A stretch of DNA of 64,000 bases from CBDFHB01 sp965250115 (GTDB lineage Bacteria > Acidobacteriota > Vicinamibacteria > Marinacidobacterales > SMYC01). Location: assembly GCA_965250115.1 (NCBI GenBank), contig CBDFNJ010000002.1, positions 3,162,001-3,226,000 of the forward strand. Direction: 5' to 3'. The position numbers and the translations under genes were made by a program. The notes below the pieces were generated by a model, which searched no databases, was not told the origin of the DNA, and worked only from the letters and a program-made list of their open reading frames with translations. The first letter of the stretch is position 1. Every line of letters begins with the position of its first letter. Below, in pieces: positions 15,242 to 26,146 of this stretch.

Positions 15242-16204
15242 TTACAAACCCTCGGCGCCCTGACTCGAGCCTCCGGCCTCCATCGCCTCGACCACAGCCA
15301 CGGCAAGCGTCAGGGCGCTGAGACCGTCTTCACCATCCACGCGCGGTGCGCGATCCTGCTCGACGGCCTCGATAAAATCCGTCAGCTCACGTCTCAGGGG
15401 CTCCTCACGCTCCACGACGAGATCCTCCTTCTGGATGCTCGGTCGACCGCTCTTGGACGGTATCAGCTTGTAGCGCAGCGCCTCTTGATTCTGATAGTCG
15501 AGCGACACGTAGCAATCCTTCTCGAACAGCCGAAGTTTCCGGACCTTTTCTTGGGAGACGCGACTCGCGGTCACATTGGCTACCGCGCCGTTGTCGAATC
15601 GAATCCGCGCGTTCGCGATGTCGACGCGGGGCGTCAGTACCGGCACGCCCACAGCTTCTACGGAGCTCACCCCGCAACGAACCAGTTTCGCGACGACGTC
15701 GAGATCGTGGATCATGAGATCGAGAACGACGTCGATGTCGAGGCTCCTGGGCGAAAACGAGCCGAGCCGATGCACCTCGATGAAACGCGGATCGCTGCTC
15801 AGCGAGAGAACGGCTTCCACCGCCGGGTTGTAGCGCTCTGTGTGCCCCACCGCGAGCCTCAGCCCTTTCCGCGTCGAGAGCTCGATCATCGCTTTGGCCT
15901 CGGCGAGGCTGGACGCGATCGGCTTTTCCACCAGAACGTGAACTCCCGCCTCGAGGATCGCTGAGGTCACGTCGTGATGAGCCGCGGTCGGGACCGCGAC
16001 GCTGGCGGCCTGGATTTCCGGAATCAGCTCGCGGAAGTCACGGAAGGCGCGGACGGCATGTGTTCTCGCGATCGCATCGACGCGCTCCGGTTCGAGATCG
16101 CAGACGCCGATGAGCTCCACAGCGGGTATCTCCGCGTAGAGACGCGCGTGTCGCGAGCCGAGTTCACCCACACCGATCACGCCGACGCGGAGCGGACCAG
16201 TCAT
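15242..16204 (-). CDS. Gfo/Idh/MocA-family NAD(P)-dependent sugar oxidoreductase
   Basis: 320 aa. Rossmann motif GVIGVGELGSRH near the N-terminus, conserved EKPIA (active-site Lys) and a C-terminal beta-sheet domain. These enzymes oxidise or reduce sugars or sugar nucleotides. It overlaps lpxI by 4 bp (ATGA) at the end of the bamA-ompH-fabZ-lpxA-lpxI run. By this context it could act on a lipid A precursor, for example a GnnA-like UDP-GlcNAc 3-dehydrogenase, but the aminotransferase partner GnnB is not here. That idea is inference only. Confidence 0.85.
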   Translation of the reverse strand: MTGPLRVGVIGVGELGSRHARLYAEIPAVELIGVCDLEPERVDAIARTHAVRAFRDFRELIPEIQAASVAVPTAAHHDVTSAILEAGVHVLVEKPIASSLAEAKAMIELSTRKGLRLAVGHTERYNPAVEAVLSLSSDPRFIEVHRLGSFSPRSLDIDVVLDLMIHDLDVVAKLVRCGVSSVEAVGVPVLTPRVDIANARIRFDNGAVANVTASRVSQEKVRKLRLFEKDCYVSLDYQNQEALRYKLIPSKSGRPSIQKEDLVVEREEPLRRELTDFIEAVEQDRAPRVDGEDGLSALTLAVAVVEAMEAGGSSQGAEGL

Positions 16205-17034
16205 ACGCTCGCCCCATAGATCGCGATACCGGACTCCTCCGCACGCTGAAGGACCTCGTCTCGATCCAGCAGCAGAACCTTTTCAGCCTGAAGGCCCAGC
16301 GCTTCGGAGCCCGACGCGACCATCGACTCAATCGTCGTGGGGCCGACGACCGGAACGTCGAAACGCATATCCTGCCTCGGCCGTGCGACCTTCACGACGA
16401 CGAAGGGCGGCTCCACGACATCCCGGGCCCTCCGGATGGTCCGATCGGTCCCCTCCATCGCCTCGGCTGCGACGACCGCTTTCTTCTTGACGACCACCGT
16501 CTGTCCGATATCGAGCTCGGCCAGACCACGGGCCATGGAGATCCCGAATAGAATATCCTCCAGCTCCCTTTTGCTGGGAGATCGTTTCGTCATCGCGCCT
16601 TGTCTCGCCAGGTGAGAGCGCAGCAGACGGGTCGAGTCGAGGAGCTCCACGCCTTCCTGGGTGAGCACATCGGCTACGGTGCTCAGCATTGCGCTCGTGG
16701 TTCGAGTTCGAAGCCTCCCGAGAACCTTGAGCATCAAAAGATCGGGCCTTACGACGTCGAAGGCCCTGACGTGGCGAACACGCCCCGCCATGACTGCCGC
16801 GTCGATGCCCTCTTCCCTCAACAGACGAACGCATTTCGATAGATCGCCCAAACGAAGCCAATGGAGAGACCCCTCCTGCTCCCTCGCGAGAGCGGGATCG
16901 GCCTCCCCCTCGATGGCGAGAATGACCGTGCGGATCCCGAGGCGGCGAGCTTCGCTGAGGACGAGGAACGGAAACCTCCCCTCCCCGGCGATGACTCCCA
17001 GAGACGAAGGCAAGGAATCCGGAGAGGACTCCAT
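16201..17034 (-). CDS. lpxI: UDP-2,3-diacylglucosamine pyrophosphatase LpxI
   Basis: 277 aa. It hydrolyses UDP-2,3-diacyl-GlcN to lipid X and UMP, the fourth step of lipid A synthesis, replacing LpxH in many bacteria. Family marks: LGVIAGEGRFPFLVLSEA at the N-terminus, the central VMAGRVRHVRAF, ARGLAELDIGQTVVVKKKAV, and RPRQDMRFDVPVVGPTTIE, the conserved 'Q..RFDVP..G..T'. Its ATG shares one base with the lpxA stop (TAATG). LpxB, the next enzyme, is not in the window. Confidence 0.93.
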   Translation of the reverse strand: MESSPDSLPSSLGVIAGEGRFPFLVLSEARRLGIRTVILAIEGEADPALAREQEGSLHWLRLGDLSKCVRLLREEGIDAAVMAGRVRHVRAFDVVRPDLLMLKVLGRLRTRTTSAMLSTVADVLTQEGVELLDSTRLLRSHLARQGAMTKRSPSKRELEDILFGISMARGLAELDIGQTVVVKKKAVVAAEAMEGTDRTIRRARDVVEPPFVVVKVARPRQDMRFDVPVVGPTTIESMVASGSEALGLQAEKVLLLDRDEVLQRAEESGIAIYGASV

Positions 17035-17840
17035 TACGTCGTGTCGTCTCTTCCGCGTTTGACGATGACCCCACGCTCGGAGGATCGGATGAATTCCACG
17101 AGAGTGCGGACGTCCTCGTTGTCGCTTTGCTCCAGTTGGGCGAGGGCCTGCGAGACGTTCAAGTTCGACTGCTGCAGAACCCGGAACGCCGACCGAATGG
17201 CCTCGATCCTATCCTTCCCGAAACCACGACGCTCGAGACCGATGGTATTGGCGCCAAACAGGGAGGCCCGATTGCCGACGGTCTTGGAAAAGGGCAGCAC
17301 ATCCTTCGCCACGACCGTATAGGCCCCGATGAAGGCATAGGTGCCGATGCGACTGAACTGATGTACTCCGCTATAGGCACTCACGGTGGCGTGATCCTCT
17401 ACCTTGATGTGCCCGCCGAGCGCGGCGCCGTTGCCGAAAATCGTGGAATCCCCGATCTCGCAGTCGTGAGCGACATGGGCATAGGCCATGAAGAAGTTTC
17501 CATTGCCGATGACGGTGCGCCCGCCGCCGAGTGTCGTTCCGCGATGGATAGTCACGAACTCGCGAAAGGTGTTGTCGTCGCCAACCTCGAGCGTCGAGAC
17601 CTCGCCTCTGAACTTCAAGTCCTGGGGCTCGAGCCCCAACGAAGCGAAGGGGAAGACCCGACAACGCGCCCCAATCGTCGTGTAGCCGTCGATCACAGCG
17701 TTGGACTGCACGACGCTGTCAGGACCGATGGCCACGTGCTCGCCGATGACACAATAGGGTCCGATTCTGACTCCTTCGGCGAGGCGAGCGCCTTCGTGAA
17801 CGACCGCAGTCGGATGGCAGTCTACGGTGGCCGCCTTCAT
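17034..17840 (-). CDS. lpxA: UDP-N-acetylglucosamine acyltransferase
   Basis: 268 aa from ATG 17840, which overlaps the fabZ stop by 4 bp (ATGA). The open frame upstream of it is a shadow of fabZ. It transfers 3-hydroxyacyl from ACP to UDP-GlcNAc, the first committed step of lipid A. Left-handed beta-helix hexapeptide repeats cover residues 8-190 (IGPYCVIGEHVAIGPDSVV and onwards). The catalytic His region YAHVAHDCEIG and the GGHIKVEDHATVSAYSGVH segment are present, and a helical C-terminal domain follows. Competes with FabZ for the same ACP substrate, and the two genes are coupled. Confidence 0.96.
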   Translation of the reverse strand: MKAATVDCHPTAVVHEGARLAEGVRIGPYCVIGEHVAIGPDSVVQSNAVIDGYTTIGARCRVFPFASLGLEPQDLKFRGEVSTLEVGDDNTFREFVTIHRGTTLGGGRTVIGNGNFFMAYAHVAHDCEIGDSTIFGNGAALGGHIKVEDHATVSAYSGVHQFSRIGTYAFIGAYTVVAKDVLPFSKTVGNRASLFGANTIGLERRGFGKDRIEAIRSAFRVLQQSNLNVSQALAQLEQSDNEDVRTLVEFIRSSERGVIVKRGRDDTT

Positions 17841-18277
17841 TCGGAGTCTACTCCTGTCAGTGTCAGTTCCGCTTCCGCCGCAAGCTGGCCATCGACCTCT
17901 GCACGGCCCGAAAGCTTTCGAAAGTTCGCGCGCGACTTCGAGAGCGTCACCGTGACTTGGAGCTGATCCCCAGGAACGACCGTCCGACGAAACTTCGCGT
18001 GCTCGATTCCGACGAGGTAGAAGGTTTTGCCAGCGGCGCTGCCGTCCACGGGCAGCACGAGAAGCCCCCCCGCCTGGGCGATCGCCTCGAGGATCAAGAC
18101 CCCCGGCATCACCGGCTGTGACGGAAAGTGCCCCTGAAAGAACTCCTCGTTGATGGTCACGTTCTTCGAGGCAACGATGCGGACGTTGGGCTCGAATTCG
18201 ACAACGCGATCCAGCATCAAGAGCGGGTAGCGGTGCGGCAAACGCTCCATGATCCACTTGATGTCCATTTCGGGCAT
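17837..18277 (-). CDS. fabZ: 3-hydroxyacyl-[acyl-carrier-protein] dehydratase FabZ
   Basis: 146 aa from ATG 18277 (MPEMDIKWIMERLPHRY). It dehydrates 3-hydroxyacyl-ACP. Motifs: LPHRYPLLMLDRV and the catalytic GHFPSQPVMPGVLILEA (His, with Glu at the end). A GTG about 40 bases upstream would place the start inside a palindrome and is less likely; no candidate has a strong ribosome-binding site. Gene order ompH-fabZ-lpxA-lpxI matches the common envelope cluster apart from the missing lpxD. Confidence 0.94.
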   Translation of the reverse strand: MPEMDIKWIMERLPHRYPLLMLDRVVEFEPNVRIVASKNVTINEEFFQGHFPSQPVMPGVLILEAIAQAGGLLVLPVDGSAAGKTFYLVGIEHAKFRRTVVPGDQLQVTVTLSKSRANFRKLSGRAEVDGQLAAEAELTLTGVDSE

Positions 18278-18296
18278 CAGCGGCCAGCTAATGGAC

Positions 18297-18317
18297 GGTA
18301 CCAACGAAGTTGGTACC
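18297..18317. repeat. perfect 9-bp palindrome GGTACCAAC/GTTGGTACC
   Basis: Two 9-base arms separated by GAA, 20 bases upstream of the fabZ start in the transcribed leader between ompH and fabZ. It could be an operator or an RNA hairpin. It has no T-run, so it is not a classical terminator. The hexamer GGTACC recurs at 18386. Confidence 0.55.
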
Positions 18318-18326
18318 ACCTCTAAT

Positions 18327-18362
18327 CCCTCTCCCCTTTGGGGAGAGGGTCTGGGTGAGGGG
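18327..18362. repeat. copy 2 of a dispersed GC-rich hairpin repeat
   Basis: CCCTCTCCCC-TTT-GGGGAGAGGG forms a 10-bp hairpin and is followed by TCTGGGTGAGGGG. The hairpin core matches the one at 631-653 in reverse orientation. It occupies the ompH-fabZ gap where lpxD usually lies. Confidence 0.7.
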
Positions 18363-18435
18363 TTTCCTTATCTGCAATGGATTATTGGTACCGTTTGTTT
18401 CGTTACGAACCACTCGTCCTGTGCGGGTGCCCAGC

Positions 18436-19023
18436 TCAAGGGTTGGACGGTCCCTCGCCTCCCGAAGTAGCGGCGGCAGCGGTCTCGTCCAATTTCTTCA
18501 CGACCAGGGCGCTGATGTCCAGATTTTCATCGAGGATGAAGGTGAGCCCCGGCATCGCTCTGAAAATCAGGCCGATGTTGTTCTCCCGCGCCACGGCCTC
18601 GACGATAGGACCCAGCTTCTCTTGAAACTTCGCCTCGCCGTCCTGCCTCTTCAACTCGAAGTCCGCTTCAGCGTCTTCGAGCCATCGCTGAGCATCGGTC
18701 TGCTTCTTCTGGATGTCCCTCTGGAGTCTCAGTCTGGCATCTTGAGAGAGGATCTCCGAGTTCGCTTTCGCCTGCATTTCGCGAATTTCCTGCTCGAGCT
18801 TCGTGCGCTCCGCCATGACCTTGTCGTTCTCGGCCTTGAGGTTCTCGAAGAGTTTCTTGCCCTCGTTGGACTCCGAGGCGATGCGCTCGATGTCGATGAT
18901 GGCGAGCCTCGTATTGCCCATTGCGGCGCCAGCACCCTCGGCCGCGGGCTCGGTCTGCGCGACAACAAGGCCGGCAAAAAACAGCGCGGAGAGGCTGATG
19001 CCAGCCACAACTAATCGACTCAT
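18436..19023 (-). CDS. OmpH/Skp-family periplasmic chaperone
   Basis: 195 aa from ATG 19023, with AGGAG 11 bases upstream (a GTG three codons earlier is too close to that site). Signal peptide MSRLVVAGISLSALFFAGL ends near VVAQT. The mature domain has the OmpH pattern: LAIIDIERIASESNEGKK, a long charged coiled coil (about 50-140), then a C-terminal return strand (GLTFILDENLDIS). Skp trimers hold unfolded outer-membrane proteins for BamA, encoded 96 bp upstream in the same direction. An Ala/Gly tail ends the protein. Confidence 0.9.
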   Translation of the reverse strand: MSRLVVAGISLSALFFAGLVVAQTEPAAEGAGAAMGNTRLAIIDIERIASESNEGKKLFENLKAENDKVMAERTKLEQEIREMQAKANSEILSQDARLRLQRDIQKKQTDAQRWLEDAEADFELKRQDGEAKFQEKLGPIVEAVARENNIGLIFRAMPGLTFILDENLDISALVVKKLDETAAAATSGGEGPSNP

Positions 19024-19119
19024 GATTCCCACTACTCCTTTGGTTGCGGTTGTCGGATGCGAGTCACTCCCACTCCACCCGATCGGATATAGGGTGCAGA
19101 TGCATTCTTCAGCACCCTG

Positions 19120-21540
19120 CTAGAACGTGGTACCGATGCCGAAGCGAAACGCCGTCGCCGGCTGGAAGGCATCACGGTGTGGATTATAAGCCCAAATCAG
19201 GCGAAATGGAACGTTCAGCACTGGGACGAAGAATCGCATCTCCGCGCCCGTCGAAGTGCGAAGATCCGCAAACATGTCGAAGCTCCAGGGCTGGTTCTCG
19301 GCGTAGGCCTGGCCGGCATCGAAGTACAGAACCGCACGGAGTGGTCCCGCGATCGGGATGTAGTACTCGACGTTGAACAGGATCATCTTGTTGCCGCCGA
19401 TAAAAATACCGGTCGGACCCCGGGGCCCAATGGTCCGAATGTCGTAGCCCCGGATCTGGTTCTCGCCTCCGAGAAAGAATCGCTCGAAGAACGGGATGCC
19501 GGTCTGCTCTACGTTAAAAATGGCATCGCCCGTTTCCTCGTCGATCTCACCCTCGATGACCCGGAAATCGGTCGTGCTCTTCAACCAGGAGGCCATCGCG
19601 CGGAAGCCGAAATTCGTCGTACGGCTCACGGGTAGATACCAGATCCCCTCGAAGGTGGGCTTGTAGTAGTTCACCGTCCCGCCGAGGACCCCGCCCGCAA
19701 CCGCCATGCTGGCCGTATAGCGCTTCCCCTTGTAAGGGTTCATCGGGTTGTCTGTCGTATTGTGTACGAAAGAGGGCGTGATCTTGCTCGAGACGAAGTT
19801 TCCCTCGATCCCGAGGAAACGCGGATCCAAAAAAGATGAGTTGCGGAAGAAATCGTTGACGGTCAGGACGAGGTCGGGATCCGGCTCCGACGTCTTGATA
19901 ACCGAGTAGTTGTAGTTCAGAAACAGGCGCGAAAAGCGCTTGAGCGGAATGCCCCACACGAGCCCCGCGCCGGTATCCTGACGCGTAAATTCCGGAAGCT
20001 TCAAGGTCCGCTTGAAGATATTGAAGCCGAGCGTAATCGGCTTGTCCATGAAATAGGGATCGGTGAGCCCAATCGAAAAGTTGCGAGTGCGGCTGCCGGT
20101 CTGAAGGGAGAACGAAGCCGTCTCGCCGCGACCGAGGAAATTGGTAGTGGAGAAGGCGAGGTTGATAAAGGCGCCCTCTAGCCCCGATACACCTCCACCG
20201 AAAGTGAATTGGTTTCGATTCTGCTCGGCGAGACGCAAGGTGATGTCGAGCTTGTTCTCTTCCCCAACCGCAGCCTCGATCTCAGGCTGTTCGATAGGCT
20301 GAAAATACCCAAGCTGGTTGATGCGCTGAATCGACATCTTCAGCAGATCCATGTTCATGACGTCCTGTTCGTTCAGGAACATCTCGCGGCGGATGACCTT
20401 GTCCCGCGTCGTCGTATTGCCCTTGAACTCGATCTTGTTGACGAAGTACTGCTGGTCCTCGTTCAAGTTGATGGTGACATCGACGAGATCGGAATCCTCG
20501 ACCGGCGTCTTGATCGGAAACCCGGTGAACTGCACGAATCCCCGAGAACCGTAGAGCTCACGCAGAGTCTCGAGACCCTTCGTAACCTTCGACTCGTCAT
20601 AGACCTCTCCCGGAGTCAGTCCGAAGAAACCCTTGATGAACTCAGCTGGAAAGACCTCGGCACCGTCAACGTCGATGTTCCCCACCCGGTATTGCTTGCC
20701 CTCCGCGATGGGAATGTTGAGATCGAGCCAGCGCTTGGGACTTTTCCATAACAGGAAACGCGAGTAGCCGTCGGCATATTCCATCTCCGCAGGACCGAAG
20801 GACACATCGACGAAGCCGTTGTTCAGATAGACCTCTCGCACCTTCTCGAGGTCCTCGGCATATTGCTCCTCGGTATAGGTGCTCCCACCTGTCAGGCTTC
20901 CGAAGAAATGGCTCTCGCGGGTCTTCTTCATCTCCCAACGGAGCCGCCACTGGTCGAAAATCTCGGCACCGTCGAAATGTACGCGCTTGATCCGTATCTT
21001 CTGCTCGTCAGTGATCCCGAATACGACCTTGACCCCACCCGAGTCCAACGGTTCCACCTGGCTCGATACGTCGCCGTCGGTCAGGCCCTTGTCAATCAGC
21101 ATCGTGCGGATGACGCGTTCGGCTTTCACGACCTTCGCGGGATCGTAGAAAGAGGCGACGGGAATCTCGGCATCTTCCTCGATGAGTTTTTCCGCGATGT
21201 CGTTCGCCGAGAGCTCCTTGGAACCGACGAAATCGAGGGCCTCCACCCGGGGCCTTTCGACGACGCTATAGGAGACGATCTTGCCGCGCTCCCCGTCGGT
21301 AACGTCCAGCTTCAAGTCATCGAGAAAGCCGGTCGCCCACAACCTCTGGAAATCGTCCAGCGCGGCGTCCCGGTCGTAGGGGTCCCCAGCTTTCTGGGTG
21401 AGGTGAAACTTGTAGGTCTCGGAATCCACAACGGAATTTCCGAGAATCTCGATCTTCTCTATGTTGTTCTGCTGGGCCGCCAAAAATGCGGGAAGAAGGC
21501 AAACGCAGAAGAGAATGCCGAAGTATCTCCGGTTGGGCAT
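19120..21540 (-). CDS. bamA: outer membrane protein assembly factor BamA
   Basis: 806 aa, standard length. Signal peptide (ILFCVCLLPAFLAAQ), five POTRA domains (about 26-425; the first begins IEKIEILGNSVVDSETYKF) and an Omp85 beta-barrel (about 430-806) ending in phenylalanine (FRFGIGTTF), the usual outer-membrane signal. In the barrel, the RGYDIRTIGPRG segment is the conserved loop-6 'RGY/VRGF' tip. It inserts beta-barrel proteins into the outer membrane. First in the bamA-ompH-fabZ-lpxA-lpxI run. Confidence 0.97.
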   Translation of the reverse strand: MPNRRYFGILFCVCLLPAFLAAQQNNIEKIEILGNSVVDSETYKFHLTQKAGDPYDRDAALDDFQRLWATGFLDDLKLDVTDGERGKIVSYSVVERPRVEALDFVGSKELSANDIAEKLIEEDAEIPVASFYDPAKVVKAERVIRTMLIDKGLTDGDVSSQVEPLDSGGVKVVFGITDEQKIRIKRVHFDGAEIFDQWRLRWEMKKTRESHFFGSLTGGSTYTEEQYAEDLEKVREVYLNNGFVDVSFGPAEMEYADGYSRFLLWKSPKRWLDLNIPIAEGKQYRVGNIDVDGAEVFPAEFIKGFFGLTPGEVYDESKVTKGLETLRELYGSRGFVQFTGFPIKTPVEDSDLVDVTINLNEDQQYFVNKIEFKGNTTTRDKVIRREMFLNEQDVMNMDLLKMSIQRINQLGYFQPIEQPEIEAAVGEENKLDITLRLAEQNRNQFTFGGGVSGLEGAFINLAFSTTNFLGRGETASFSLQTGSRTRNFSIGLTDPYFMDKPITLGFNIFKRTLKLPEFTRQDTGAGLVWGIPLKRFSRLFLNYNYSVIKTSEPDPDLVLTVNDFFRNSSFLDPRFLGIEGNFVSSKITPSFVHNTTDNPMNPYKGKRYTASMAVAGGVLGGTVNYYKPTFEGIWYLPVSRTTNFGFRAMASWLKSTTDFRVIEGEIDEETGDAIFNVEQTGIPFFERFFLGGENQIRGYDIRTIGPRGPTGIFIGGNKMILFNVEYYIPIAGPLRAVLYFDAGQAYAENQPWSFDMFADLRTSTGAEMRFFVPVLNVPFRLIWAYNPHRDAFQPATAFRFGIGTTF

Positions 21541-21556
21541 GACAGATTCCCTTTTG

Positions 21557-23998
<2,442 letters not shown>

Positions 23999-24016
23999 CA
24001 GAACTCGTGCATCGCA

Positions 24017-24022
24017 TTATAC
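24017..24022 (-). promoter_or_regulatory. TATAAT -10 element upstream of clpC
   Basis: A perfect -10 hexamer on the minus strand, 18 bases before the GTG and 27 before the ATG of clpC, implying a very short leader. No -35 close to TTGACA is present at 16-18 bp spacing, so an activator or another sigma factor may be needed. Confidence 0.45.
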
Positions 24023-24190
24023 CACACGCGCATAAACCGTTGCGTTGGCTGGAGTTCGACGAATTCGACCCCGGCCGACCTGACACAACGAGGATAGCAT
24101 GATCCGTCCTTAAGCCAAAGGTTCAGAATCGTCATCATGGAAACGGAACGCAGAGCTAAAAAGTGGTCAAGCCGCCATGATGGATTCGAC

Positions 24191-24859
24191 TCACATCACC
24201 ATCACGCCGTCTTCCATGTGGAGCACGCGATCGCAGACCGCGGCAACCGCCTCGCTGTGAGTCACGATCACGGAAGTCAGTCCGCGTTCCTCGTGGAGCC
24301 GCCTGAGGAGCGCGACCATCTCGCGGCTGTTCCTCGAGTCCAAATTGCCCGTCGGCTCGTCGGCGAGTACGAGGCGGGGGCTGGTGACGAGGGCCCTCGC
24401 GACCGCGACTCTTTGTTGCTCACCACCCGAGAGCTGGGCGGACCGGTGGTCGTGTCGTTCCGAAAGTCCCAGTCCGTCCAGGAGGGCTCTCGAACGAGCG
24501 AGAGCCTCCTCCCTGGGCCGGCGAGCGATCAAAAGCGGCATCGCGACGTTCTCGGCCGCGTCGAACTCCGGCAGCAGATGATGAAACTGGAATATGAAGC
24601 CTATCGCCGCGTTACGAAGCGAAGTTCTTTCCTCTTCCCCGATAGCGAAGAGATCGCGCCCGTCGAGCAAAACCTGCCCCTCGTCGGGGACATCGAGTGT
24701 GCCCAGAACGTGCATCAGTGTGCTCTTGCCCACGCCCGAGGATCCCACAATCGCGACCATTTCACCTTCGGCGATCGAGAGGTCCACCCCCCTCAGCACA
24801 TCGACTCTTCGACCGTCCGAGCGATAGCTCTTCGTAATTCCCCGGGCCTCTAGGAGCAT
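24191..24859 (-). CDS. lolD: ABC transporter ATPase, LolD-like
   Basis: 222 aa from ATG 24859 (MLLEARGITKSYRSDG). Walker A GSSGVGKST, Q-loop, signature LSGGEQQRVAVARAL, Walker B LVLADEPTGNLD and an H-loop near SVIVTHSEA. The family powers MacB/LolCDE-type extraction of lipoproteins from the inner membrane. It lies five bases behind the LolC/E-type permease, so together they form a lipoprotein-releasing system. MacB-like export ATPases are similar, but the permease next door has the LolC/E fold. Confidence 0.92.
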   Translation of the reverse strand: MLLEARGITKSYRSDGRRVDVLRGVDLSIAEGEMVAIVGSSGVGKSTLMHVLGTLDVPDEGQVLLDGRDLFAIGEEERTSLRNAAIGFIFQFHHLLPEFDAAENVAMPLLIARRPREEALARSRALLDGLGLSERHDHRSAQLSGGEQQRVAVARALVTSPRLVLADEPTGNLDSRNSREMVALLRRLHEERGLTSVIVTHSEAVAAVCDRVLHMEDGVMVM

Positions 24860-24864
24860 TCTCC

Positions 24865-26136
24865 CTACTCGAAACGCAAAGCGTCCGTGATGACGAGGCT
24901 CGCCGCACGCCGAGCGGGGTAGAGCGTCGCGAGGAAACAAACCAGCGGGGCCGCGATGACGACGAGCAGAAAGTCGCTCGGGAGAAGCTTGAACGGAACG
25001 AAAGCGACCTGATAGACGTCTTCGGGAATGCTGATCAGACGTGAACGGTCCAGAAACCAGGAGATGCCTACGCCAAGAACGGCCCCCACGGCCGTGCCGG
25101 CGACACCGATTATGGCTCCCTGCAGCATGAAAATCGACATGATGCTCTTCGCGGAAGCTCCCATAGAGCGAAGGATGGCGATGTCTCTCGTCTTGTTCAT
25201 GACGATCATGATCTGACTCGCCACTATGTTGAGTGCCGCGACGCCGACGATGAAGCTGATGAAGATGGTCGTGACCATCTTCTCGAGCCAGAACGCAGAG
25301 AAAAGACTCCGATTGGTCTCCTTCCAGTTCATGGAGCCATAGTCCTCTCCGAGTGCTCGGAGAGCCGCGATCTCGACCACCTCGACTCCATAGAGGTCCT
25401 CGACCTTCGTCTCGACGTACATCACCTCGTCCCCCAGACCCATGAGACGCTGTGCGTCGGGAAGATCGAGCAACGCCCAGGAGTTGTCGAAATTGTAGAG
25501 CCCGAGTCTGAAGATCCCCACCACCCTGAACGTCCCCGTGCGAGGCAGCATCCCGAACGGACTCAGGTGCCCTTCGGGAGACATCACCTTCACCGTATCG
25601 CCGCTGAATACGCCGAGTGTCATCGCCAGCTCATCACCAAAGACGATGGGTGGGAGCTTCGTTTCCGTCAGGTCTTCTCCCCCTACCTCGGCGACGGGCC
25701 CATCAGGCTCCGCGAGTCGTTTCAAGCTCCCGACGAGCATCTTGGCATCGAACTCGGTGACCGATCCCTCGAGCTTTGGGTCTATCCCCTTGAGCGTAAC
25801 CAGAGCGGAGCCCGTCCCGCTCGACACGAGCGCTTTGCCATAGAGCACCGGGGCCGCACCGACGAGCCCATCGATCTTGGCGAGCTCGTCGAGAACGTCA
25901 CGGTAGCCTTCGAAGGCCACGCCTCCCCCGCGGTAAATGCTCAAATGCGACGCGGCACCCAGGATTCGGGATCGAAGCTCACCTTGAAAGCCGGTCAGAA
26001 TCGCGAGGGCAATGAGCAGGATCATGACTCCAACGACAACGCCGAGAGTCGAAATTGAGGAAATCACCGAGATGAAGACCTGCCGGCGCTGAGCCAGAAG
26101 ATAGCGCAGTGCGATTGATAGCTCGAAGCTCATCAT
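24865..26136 (-). CDS. LolC/LolE-family lipoprotein-releasing permease
   Basis: 423 aa from ATG 26136 (or 26133). N-terminal FELSIALRYLLAQRR and the first membrane helix (STLGVVVGVMILLIALA) match the LolC/E family. A large periplasmic domain (about 65-270) is followed by three C-terminal helices (MVTTIFISFIVGVAALNIV, IIGVAGTAVGAVLGVGI, DFLLVVIAAPLVCFLATLYP), the FtsX-type core. The conserved MTRDIAILRSMGAS-like segment (NKTRDIAILRSMGAS) is present. Only one permease gene is seen, so it probably forms a homodimer (LolF-like arrangement) with LolD. Ten bases behind lysS. Confidence 0.92.
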   Translation of the reverse strand: MMSFELSIALRYLLAQRRQVFISVISSISTLGVVVGVMILLIALAILTGFQGELRSRILGAASHLSIYRGGGVAFEGYRDVLDELAKIDGLVGAAPVLYGKALVSSGTGSALVTLKGIDPKLEGSVTEFDAKMLVGSLKRLAEPDGPVAEVGGEDLTETKLPPIVFGDELAMTLGVFSGDTVKVMSPEGHLSPFGMLPRTGTFRVVGIFRLGLYNFDNSWALLDLPDAQRLMGLGDEVMYVETKVEDLYGVEVVEIAALRALGEDYGSMNWKETNRSLFSAFWLEKMVTTIFISFIVGVAALNIVASQIMIVMNKTRDIAILRSMGASAKSIMSIFMLQGAIIGVAGTAVGAVLGVGISWFLDRSRLISIPEDVYQVAFVPFKLLPSDFLLVVIAAPLVCFLATLYPARRAASLVITDALRFE

Positions 26137-26146
26137 GCCGCTCGAG

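Noticed and set aside
17841..18257. N-terminal extension of lpxA
   Set aside because: Lies within fabZ; ATG 17840 gives the standard 268-aa LpxA.
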